Source: an uncultured Clostridia bacterium (lineage in GTDB: Bacteria > Bacillota > Clostridia > Peptostreptococcales > Anaerovoracaceae). Taken from it: a stretch of DNA of 21,655 nt. The position numbers and the translations under genes are program-made. The DNA lies in NCBI GenBank assembly GCA_937889655.1, contig CALBZG010000079.1, forward strand, positions 1-21,655, read 5' to 3'. The notes under the pieces are model-generated. The model ran no database searches, was not told the origin of the DNA, and saw only the letters and a list, made by a program, of their open reading frames with translations. Below, piece by piece: positions 15,470 through 21,655 of the stretch (positions within the stretch are counted from its first letter, which is position 1; each line of letters starts with the position of its first letter).

Positions 15470-16153
15470 CTATATGCAATACATCTCCATGTAACGGAGC
15501 ATTTTTTCCCGAGTTGCCTTGTTGATGACGACTTTCCCTTCAATTTCTATATCAAAAAGCGCATCGATAATATCCTTGACTGTTACAATAGAGAATGTTC
15601 TGATCCCAAACTCTTCCTGGATTTCCTGTATGGCTGTTCGCGGTCCCTGGCCTTTTTCCATTCTGTCAACCGAAATGACCAGCCCCTCAACCTTAACATC
15701 TGCGGCCGCTTTTAGGAGCGGCAGCGTTTCCCTGACAGCTGTTCCTGCCGTGATCACATCTTCGATGATCAGCACTTTGTCATTATTTTTCAGATTGTAG
15801 CCCACCATCGTGCCGCCTTCGCCATGATCCTTCGCTTCTTTTCTGTTAAAGCAGTAATTTACATCTCTGCCATATTTAGACGACATTGATATAGCAGTGG
15901 AGACTGCCAGAGGGATCCCTTTATATGCCGGTCCGAAAAGCGCGGCCACATCAGAACTGATATCGCCCCTGAGGATATTTTCTTCGATGCATTCGGCATA
16001 AAACATCCCAAGTTTTCCGATTTGCTCCCCAGTCCTATAATTTCCAGTATTGATAAAATAAGGAGTATTTCTTCCGCTCTTTGTAACGAAGTCTCCAAAA
16101 GTCAACACCCCAGATTTTACCATAAATTCGATGAATTCTCTTTTATAATTCAT
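15470..16153 (-). CDS. pyrE: Orotate phosphoribosyltransferase
   Basis: Converts orotate + PRPP to OMP, the fifth step of UMP synthesis. It has 227 residues. The PRPP-binding motif VLIIEDVITAGTAV (about 127-140) and the phosphoribosyltransferase fold are clear. The ATG at 16153 (MNYKREF) has GAGGGGA about 10 nt upstream; the in-frame GTG at 16162 abuts that site and is less likely. It is the last gene of the pyr operon, 29 nt after pyrD. No strong terminator follows: only a short, bulged hairpin with TTTT around 15433-15449, inside the convergent flavin-reductase gene. Confidence 0.97.
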   Translation of the reverse strand: MNYKREFIEFMVKSGVLTFGDFVTKSGRNTPYFINTGNYRTGEQIGKLGMFYAECIEENILRGDISSDVAALFGPAYKGIPLAVSTAISMSSKYGRDVNYCFNRKEAKDHGEGGTMVGYNLKNNDKVLIIEDVITAGTAVRETLPLLKAAADVKVEGLVISVDRMEKGQGPRTAIQEIQEEFGIRTFSIVTVKDIIDALFDIEIEGKVVINKATREKMLRYMEMYCI

Positions 16154-16182
16154 ATATTCCACTTCCCCTCTTTTGCCTAAAA

Positions 16183-17106
16183 TCAGCTCTGAAAAGCCTG
16201 GCGAATGTCTTCTATTGACCGATAGCCCTCTTTGATCATGAACGATTCAAGCTCATCAATGATATCAACCGGCGCCGTAGGATTGACCAGGGCTGCGGTA
16301 CCGACAGAAACGGCATCAGCACCGGCCATAAGGAATTCAACAGCATCCTCGCCGGTCATGATTCCGCCACCACCGAGAATGGGAAGGCTCACGGCTCTCC
16401 TGACCTGGTATACCATGCGCAAAGCCACAGGCATTATAGCCGGACCCGACAAACCGCCAAAGATATTAGCCAGCACAGGTCTTTTCCGATACACGTCGAT
16501 TTTCATACCCAAAAGCGTGTTGATCAGCGATATGGCATCAGCCCCTTCATATTCAGCAGCTTTGGCGATTTCAACAATATCTGTAACGTTAGGCGACAAT
16601 TTTATCATGACCGGCTTTACGGCTACAGCCTTCACGGCTTTGACCACTCGCGCAGCCATTTTCGGATCAGTACCGAAACTCATGCCGCCTTCTTTAACAT
16701 TCGGGCAGGAAATATTGATTTCGTACATTGAAATATCTGTACTGTTCAACTTCTCCACAACATCGCAATAATCGTCGATGCAATGCCCTGCCACGTTGGC
16801 TATGACCGGCACGCTCAGCTTCTTGAGGTAATCCAGCTCATGCCGGATGAATTCGTGGACACCCGGGTTTTCCAGGCCTACTGAATTGAGCATGCCTCCA
16901 TAACTTTCGGCGATCCGGGGAGTCTGATTGCCCGGCCATGGAACTGGCGCCACGCCTTTGGTGATGACCGCACCAACTCGTTCAATGTCATAAAATTCAC
17001 CGCTTTCTCGGGCAGAAAACGTTCCGGAAGATGTGACCACAGGTGTTATAAGGCCGATTCCGGCAAAGTTCACCTTCAGGTCCGGCATAAAGCTACTACA
17101 AGTCAT
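16183..17106 (-). CDS. pyrD: Dihydroorotate dehydrogenase class 1B, catalytic subunit
   Basis: FMN enzyme oxidising dihydroorotate to orotate; class 1B passes electrons through PyrK to NAD+. It has 307 residues. The catalytic base Cys134 sits in NISCPNVKEGG, where class 2 enzymes have Ser, and GGGGIMTGEDA with GADAVSVGTA binds the FMN phosphate. The ATG at 17106 overlaps the pyrK stop by 11 bp and has GGAGGTG (17120-17114) placed inside the pyrK end, implying coupled translation of the two subunits. A later in-frame ATG (17088) is possible but lacks such a site. Confidence 0.97.
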   Translation of the reverse strand: MTCSSFMPDLKVNFAGIGLITPVVTSSGTFSARESGEFYDIERVGAVITKGVAPVPWPGNQTPRIAESYGGMLNSVGLENPGVHEFIRHELDYLKKLSVPVIANVAGHCIDDYCDVVEKLNSTDISMYEINISCPNVKEGGMSFGTDPKMAARVVKAVKAVAVKPVMIKLSPNVTDIVEIAKAAEYEGADAISLINTLLGMKIDVYRKRPVLANIFGGLSGPAIMPVALRMVYQVRRAVSLPILGGGGIMTGEDAVEFLMAGADAVSVGTAALVNPTAPVDIIDELESFMIKEGYRSIEDIRQAFQS

Positions 17107-17929
17107 CCCAAGCCACCTCCCTGCCATAAAAAACTGGTCCGTCTTTACAGACTTTCTTTTTTATTTCATGGATTTCACTTTCGGGCGATCCGGGTTCCGC
17201 TTTCCGCAGCAGCGTCACGGAACATCCCACACATGCACCGTATCCGCATCCCATTCTCTCTTCAAGAGAAACCAGCAGTTCAATATTTTGTTCGTTGCAA
17301 TATTCGTTAAGGGTCCTGAGCATAGCCTTCGGGCCACAGGCAAAGCATTGTTCTGCGACGATCCCTCTTTCTCTTATTAGCTGGATCGCATTGCCTTCAA
17401 ACCCCTCAGAGCCATTTTCGGTACTGACGAAAACCTCATCGCATACCTCCCGAAAATCCTCCACCAGAAAACTCTCATCAGCAAATCCCAATATTGCGGT
17501 GATCCTGCAGCCTCGCTTTCTGAGACTTATGGCCAGTTCCAGCATGGGAGGCACTCCAACGCCTCCGGCAGCAATCATAACATTATTGGCAAAATCGATG
17601 CTTTCAGAATAACCGTTTCCCAAAGGCGTGCTTATCCTCACCATGTCCCCGGGCTTTTTTTCGGCCATTTCCTGCGTTCCCTTACCGATCGCTTTGTAAA
17701 TCACTGTAAATTTATCAGGCTCCAGCCTGCAAAGGCTGATAGGTCTTGGAAGCAACCTGGCCGCGTTGTCGGTATAAATATTGACAAACTGTCCGGCTAT
17801 TGCCCCATCAAACCAGCTGCTTATTCCTATACCGCCTATGACCATACGGTATATTCCCGTTGCAATGCAGGTATTTTCAAGGATATCAGCTTTGATGATC
17901 TTCTTTTTTGCAATAAACTCTGTGCTCAT
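17096..17929 (-). CDS. pyrK: Dihydroorotate dehydrogenase class 1B, electron transfer subunit
   Basis: Iron-sulfur flavoprotein that moves electrons from PyrD to NAD+. It has 277 residues. A ferredoxin reductase-type barrel with the FAD motif RPISLC (62-67) is followed by a nucleotide-binding domain (MIAAGGVGVPPML, 118-130). The C-terminal [2Fe-2S] site has Cys228, 233, 236 and 261 (CGYGACVGC...C). The ATG follows AAGGAG. It lies 23 nt after pyrF and overlaps pyrD. The adjacent pyrK-pyrD pair fixes the DHODH as class 1B and NAD-linked, suited to an anaerobe. Confidence 0.97.
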   Translation of the reverse strand: MSTEFIAKKKIIKADILENTCIATGIYRMVIGGIGISSWFDGAIAGQFVNIYTDNAARLLPRPISLCRLEPDKFTVIYKAIGKGTQEMAEKKPGDMVRISTPLGNGYSESIDFANNVMIAAGGVGVPPMLELAISLRKRGCRITAILGFADESFLVEDFREVCDEVFVSTENGSEGFEGNAIQLIRERGIVAEQCFACGPKAMLRTLNEYCNEQNIELLVSLEERMGCGYGACVGCSVTLLRKAEPGSPESEIHEIKKKVCKDGPVFYGREVAWDDL

Positions 17930-17952
17930 TCTCTACTCCTTTGTTGAAAGCC

Positions 17953-18858
17953 TTAAATTCCCAGGTCTCTCCTCATCTTCAATGCTGCTTCCCGGGCAGC
18001 CTCCCCATAATTATGCTCACCATACTTGGGGTCATTTTTATATGCTGCCGTTATCCCTCTTGATGAATTTATAATACACCCTCTTCCTTCTTTATCAAAG
18101 AAACCTTTGAGGTCCTCGCCGGTCGCTCCCTGGGCTCCGTAGCCGGGAACCAGGAAGAATGTTCCCGGCATCAGCCTTCTGAGTTTTTCGCCCTGTTCCT
18201 TGTGCGTAGCGCCAACGACCGCGCCAATTTTACTATATCCTTTGCCGCCCGGAGCTGAAAGTCCCCATTCAGAAACTAGCGCGGCGACTTTTTCATAAAT
18301 AGTTTCTCCTCCGCATATCAGATCCTGCAGCTGGCAGCTTGTCGGATTGCTGGTTTTCACCAGTACGAATATTCCTTTGTTGCTTTCCACGCAAGCTTTT
18401 ATGAAAGGTGCAATACCGTCCATCCCAAAGTACGGATTGACGGTGATCCAATCCTCTTTCCAGGGATCATGCTTCTGCCCTTCAATGTCTACTCCTCCGA
18501 TATGGGCTGCATAAGCTTCGGCAGTTGAAGCGATATCGCCTCTTTTTATGTCCCCTATAACGATCAGCCCCTTGCCTTTCGCATATTCTATGGTTTTTAA
18601 ATATGCCTCCAAGCCCTCCAGTCCAAACTTTTCGTACATTGCTATCTGAGGTTTGACAGCCGGCACGATATCCAGAATGTGGTCGATAATATTTTTATTA
18701 AATTCAAAAAACATTTCTGATACGGCTTTCAGAGTCTTTCCATGGTCCATTATTTTTTCTTCTGCTATCTTACGTGGAATCATTTCATAAGTGGGGTCAA
18801 GTCCTATTACTGAAGGATTCCCAACGCTTTCTATTTTTTGAAGCAGTTCATCAATCAT
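17953..18858 (-). CDS. pyrF: Orotidine 5'-phosphate decarboxylase (long, type 2)
   Basis: Decarboxylates OMP to UMP, the last step of the pathway. It has 301 residues, the long form seen in many clostridia, actinobacteria and myxobacteria rather than the ~240-residue form. The catalytic D-x-K-x2-D motif is DIKRGD (103-108, catalytic Lys105). GLDP near residue 19 and the SSRGI phosphate-binding segment near the C-terminus are also present. The ATG at 18858 has AAAAGGAG about 7 nt upstream; a longer in-frame start at 18909 would overlap pyrC and is not favoured. It lies 19 nt after pyrC. Confidence 0.95.
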   Translation of the reverse strand: MIDELLQKIESVGNPSVIGLDPTYEMIPRKIAEEKIMDHGKTLKAVSEMFFEFNKNIIDHILDIVPAVKPQIAMYEKFGLEGLEAYLKTIEYAKGKGLIVIGDIKRGDIASTAEAYAAHIGGVDIEGQKHDPWKEDWITVNPYFGMDGIAPFIKACVESNKGIFVLVKTSNPTSCQLQDLICGGETIYEKVAALVSEWGLSAPGGKGYSKIGAVVGATHKEQGEKLRRLMPGTFFLVPGYGAQGATGEDLKGFFDKEGRGCIINSSRGITAAYKNDPKYGEHNYGEAAREAALKMRRDLGI

Positions 18859-18877
18859 TTCATGTCTCCTTTTGGCA

Positions 18878-20167
18878 TTATTTTTTGCAAGCTGCGCTGT
18901 CCCAGACAATTTGTCCTGAAATCATGGTCAAATCGATTTTCCCCTTGACCTTCCTGCCTAAAAACGCTGAATTTCGACTCTTTGATTCAAAATCATAAGC
19001 CTGAATGGTATACTCCTCATCAACATTTATGATGGCAAGGTCAGCAACCGCGCCTTCCCTTAAACTTCCTCTGTCGATCCCCAGTATCCTTGCCGGGGTG
19101 AGGCTCATCCTTCTCAGCAGATCCAGAGGGCTGAGACTTCCGTTTTCAACAAGTTCAGTATAGCTTACTGCAAAAGAAGTCTCAAGACCGATCACCCCAT
19201 TGAGCGCTTTCTCGTATCCGGTCTCCTTCTCATCTGGGTGATGGGGCGCATGATCCGTAGCTATCGCATCTATGATCCCTTCCGTCACTGCTTTCTGGAC
19301 AGCTTCAACGTCTTCCCTCGTTCTAAGAGGAGGGTTCATTTTCTTGTTCCCATCGTTATCGACACAACTGAAATCCAGAGTGAAATAATGGGGGGCGGTT
19401 TCAGCAGTCACATTTAATCCTGCGTCCTTGGCAATTTTGATCAGCTTCACACTACCGGCACTGCTGATATGACAAAAGTGAAGTTTGCATCCAGTTTCTT
19501 TAGCCAGCAGGATGTCTCTTGCGACGATCAATTCTTCTCCTATCGCTGTCCCCTTGAGGCTGTCATCTTCAGCATGGGAGAATACCGGCAGTCCCAAGAC
19601 GGCTGCCTCCCTCATGGCTTCAAGCTGGAGGCCTGAATCCATAAGGCTTCTGCCGTCCTCACTGATTGCACAGATTCCTTTGCCTGTTAGTTGCCGACAT
19701 CGCGTCATCGCGTCCGACATCCCGGAAAGATCCGAAAGATGCTCTCCAGCCTGCTCCTTGGTTATAGCTCCCACCGCCAGCACATTGACCCCATTTGCTT
19801 CGGAACTTCTGCCTTCGATATAAAGAAGCGTGTTCACATTATCGATGGCAGGCATGGTATTCGGCATACAGCAAACTGTGGTAAATCCGCCGCGGGCAGC
19901 TGCCCTGCAACCGCTAAAGATATCTTCTTTATAAATTTGCCCCGGGTCCCGAAAATGCACATGCAAATCAATAAGGCCCGGCACGATCCATTTGCCGCCG
20001 GCATCTAAATACTTGAATCCACGTAGTTTCTCGTGGGCAATTTTATTCGGATCTGCCCCGGCTAGCTCAACAGAACGTATTTTACCCTCTTCTATCCACA
20101 CATCTCCTTTGGCAAAAATATTTCGATCAGGGTCCACTATTATGCCATTATAGATGCATAAGTTCAT
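18878..20167 (-). CDS. pyrC: Dihydroorotase
   Basis: Zinc amidohydrolase cyclising carbamoyl aspartate to dihydroorotate. It has 429 residues, class I length. The metal-binding HVHFRDPG (69-76) and the substrate-site MPNTMP follow family pattern. Further metal or catalytic residues appear in FSHAED, LHFCHISS and ATDHAPHH. The start ATG overlaps the pyrI end by 20 bp, and its ribosome binding site (AAAGGAG) lies inside pyrI. That makes translational coupling with the ATCase regulatory gene likely. Confidence 0.97.
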   Translation of the reverse strand: MNLCIYNGIIVDPDRNIFAKGDVWIEEGKIRSVELAGADPNKIAHEKLRGFKYLDAGGKWIVPGLIDLHVHFRDPGQIYKEDIFSGCRAAARGGFTTVCCMPNTMPAIDNVNTLLYIEGRSSEANGVNVLAVGAITKEQAGEHLSDLSGMSDAMTRCRQLTGKGICAISEDGRSLMDSGLQLEAMREAAVLGLPVFSHAEDDSLKGTAIGEELIVARDILLAKETGCKLHFCHISSAGSVKLIKIAKDAGLNVTAETAPHYFTLDFSCVDNDGNKKMNPPLRTREDVEAVQKAVTEGIIDAIATDHAPHHPDEKETGYEKALNGVIGLETSFAVSYTELVENGSLSPLDLLRRMSLTPARILGIDRGSLREGAVADLAIINVDEEYTIQAYDFESKSRNSAFLGRKVKGKIDLTMISGQIVWDSAACKK

Positions 20168-20600
20168 TTTCCCATTCTCCTTTCAGCACAACGACCTCAT
20201 CGCAGTATTCGCATCTGTATTCGCTGGTTTCAGGATTTTCCAGAACAAACACTTGGGGTGCATTGGGCTCGACTGTGGTAACGCATCGCGGATTTTTGCA
20301 TTTGACGACATTCACCACTCTTTCAGGGAGAGTCAGCACGATTTTCTTGACGATCTCACCATTCTCAATGATATTGACAGTCGCCCTTGGATCGATCAAG
20401 CCAAGTATCGCCAGGTCAACATCCACCTTGTTCATTATTTTTACAAGATCCTTCTTCCCATATTTTTTACTGGAAGCATTCATGATCAGTGCTACTGTAT
20501 CGCCTCTGGTTTCTACTCCGAGCGCTGAGAGGACTTTCAAGCCAAGCCCCGCCGTCAAATGATCTATAACTATTCCATTTTCAATACTATCTACTAACAT
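20148..20600 (-). CDS. pyrI: Aspartate carbamoyltransferase regulatory subunit
   Basis: The allosteric chain that binds CTP/ATP and joins PyrB trimers into the holoenzyme. It has 150 residues. The structural zinc site is complete: Cys101, 106, 130 and 133 (CKNPRC...CEYC), with a normal nucleotide-binding N-terminal domain. The ATG at 20600 has GGAGGG 6 nt upstream; an in-frame TTG at 20606 abuts that site. It lies 22 nt after pyrB. Its presence predicts feedback control of carbamoyl aspartate formation by pyrimidine nucleotides. Confidence 0.97.
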   Translation of the reverse strand: MLVDSIENGIVIDHLTAGLGLKVLSALGVETRGDTVALIMNASSKKYGKKDLVKIMNKVDVDLAILGLIDPRATVNIIENGEIVKKIVLTLPERVVNVVKCKNPRCVTTVEPNAPQVFVLENPETSEYRCEYCDEVVVLKGEWENELMHL

Positions 20601-20622
20601 TTTCAACCCTCCTGATATATTC

Positions 20623-21570
20623 TTAACCTTCGATACCCAGTAAACTCATGATCAATGCCATTCTGACATACATGCCGTTCTTAGCCTGTTTGAAATATAG
20701 AGCTCGGGGATCGGAATCCACCTCCACGGCAATTTCATTGACCCGAGGCAGCGGATGGAGCACCGCCATACTTTTCTTCGCAAGTTTCATTTTTTCTGCA
20801 TCGAGTATGTAGGTGTCCTTCAGTCTGATGTAGTCCTCCTCGTTGAAGAAACGTTCCTTCTGCACCCTGGTCATGTACAATATGTCGAGTTCAGGCAGCA
20901 CATCCTGCATTCTTTCGACCTCTTTATATTGAATGTTTCCTTTTTCAAATACACCCTTCTTAATATACTCCGGAATCCTCAGTTCTTCCGGTGCGATCAT
21001 CACAAAATTAACATTCTCATATCTGGAAAGCGCTTTTGCCAAGGAATGCACCGTGCGCCCAAACTTCAGGTCGCCGCAAAGACCCACAGTAATATTAGTG
21101 AATCCTCCCATTTCTCTTCGGATAGTCAGCATATCCGTCAGGGTTTGAGTCGGGTGCTGATGGCCTCCGTCTCCTGCATTGACTACTGGAATATCAACTG
21201 CCCTGATGGCCACCAGTGGCGCTCCTTCCTTTGGATGCCGCATAACTGCAATGTCTGAGTAGCAGGCTACTGTCCTGACTGTATCCGCAATGCTTTCCCC
21301 TTTGGCTACAGAACTGGAAGCCGGCTCTGAAAATCCGATCACTTCGCCTCCCAGCCTTAGCATAGCTGCCTCAAAACTCAGTCTCGTTCGGGTGCTGGGC
21401 TCAAAAAACAGCGTAGCAAGTAATTTCCCCTTGCATTTTTCAGTATATTTTTCAGGGTGTTCGATGATCCTGTCGGCGAGATCAAAAAGCTCTTCCAATT
21501 CTTCTATCGAAAAATCCAGCGGCTCAAGGAGATCACGTCCTTTTAAACCCTTCAGTAATTCATTCCCCAT
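20623..21570 (-). CDS. pyrB: Aspartate carbamoyltransferase catalytic subunit
   Basis: Condenses carbamoyl phosphate and aspartate, the committed step of pyrimidine synthesis. It has 315 residues. The carbamoyl-phosphate loop STRTR (59-63), the Lys90 loop (SSSVAKGES), HPTQ (139-142) and the HPLPRVNEI loop near the C-terminus all match ATCase. The HPLP form separates it from the ornithine enzyme at 6072-7067. The start is preceded by GGAAGTAGGAAAG. It is the first gene of pyrB-I-C-F-K-D-E, and a hairpin terminator stands just upstream. Confidence 0.98.
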   Translation of the reverse strand: MGNELLKGLKGRDLLEPLDFSIEELEELFDLADRIIEHPEKYTEKCKGKLLATLFFEPSTRTRLSFEAAMLRLGGEVIGFSEPASSSVAKGESIADTVRTVACYSDIAVMRHPKEGAPLVAIRAVDIPVVNAGDGGHQHPTQTLTDMLTIRREMGGFTNITVGLCGDLKFGRTVHSLAKALSRYENVNFVMIAPEELRIPEYIKKGVFEKGNIQYKEVERMQDVLPELDILYMTRVQKERFFNEEDYIRLKDTYILDAEKMKLAKKSMAVLHPLPRVNEIAVEVDSDPRALYFKQAKNGMYVRMALIMSLLGIEG

Positions 21571-21601
21571 CTTTCCTACTTCCTTTCCACAATTAAGACC
21601 T

Positions 21602-21631
21602 AAAAAAAAATCTCCCTTAAATAAGGAAGAT
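21602..21631 (-). terminator. Intrinsic terminator just upstream of pyrB, candidate attenuator
   Basis: On the minus strand ATCTTCCTT (21631-21623) pairs with AAGGGAGAT (21618-21610) through 9 bp including one G-T pair, with an ATTT loop, followed by nine T (21610-21602). It ends 31 nt before the pyrB ATG, leaving no room for a complete promoter after it. Transcripts starting upstream must therefore pass it, which fits pyr attenuation. It could instead end an upstream gene outside the window. A weak promoter-like TTGATT-N16-TATTTA overlaps the hairpin. Confidence 0.7.
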
Positions 21632-21655
21632 CAAAACCAAATCAAAGCGTTGCGT

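Overview
The window looks like chromosome of an anaerobic, low-to-moderate-GC Gram-positive bacterium of the class Clostridia. The evidence is a Clostridia-type 16S rRNA 5' end, strong AGGAGG ribosome binding sites, a pyr operon that encodes both the ATCase regulatory chain (PyrI) and a class 1B dihydroorotate dehydrogenase (PyrD/PyrK), an arginine deiminase pathway, and a rubredoxin-linked flavoprotein. The species cannot be named from this sequence. There are no mobile elements, tRNAs, CRISPR arrays or phage genes. Nearly everything is core or fermentative metabolism.

Layout. (1) 1-501: the 5' end of a 16S rRNA gene on the minus strand, cut by the window edge, with a leader of about 300 nt and two tandem sigma-A promoters. 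(2) 502-3808, plus strand: a gene-free stretch, then an NhaC-family antiporter with its own promoter and terminator, then an AI-2E-family membrane protein. (3) 3809-7067, minus strand: arcB-arcA-arcC, the complete arginine deiminase pathway. (4) 7208-10487, minus strand: an RlmL-like 23S rRNA methyltransferase overlapping a long U32-family (RlhA-like) protein, a probable rRNA modification pair. (5) 10582-11913, minus strand: a rubredoxin domain fused to an FAD/NAD oxidoreductase, divergent from (6) 12065-13081, threonine aldolase. A long bidirectional terminator follows. (7) 13199-14422, minus strand: a membrane-anchored GH3-fold protein that has lost most catalytic-site residues, divergent from (8) 14691-15464, a flavin reductase-domain protein with a low-complexity N-terminal extension. 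(9) 15470-21570, minus strand: the pyrB-I-C-F-K-D-E operon, tightly packed with overlapping genes, preceded at the right edge by an intrinsic terminator that may be an attenuator.

How the parts connect. Carbamoyl phosphate is handled at both ends. ArcB and ArcC make it and spend it for ATP during arginine fermentation, while PyrB consumes it to make UMP. The pyr operon supplies every step from carbamoyl phosphate to UMP; carAB is not in the window. No standard ArcD arginine/ornithine exchanger is present, and the nearby NhaC-family protein is the only obvious secondary transporter candidate beside the AI-2E protein. Nothing here is clearly a new system. The most unusual items are the degenerate GH3 protein, the rubredoxin-flavoprotein fusion, the putative pyr attenuator and the rRNA-modification gene pair.
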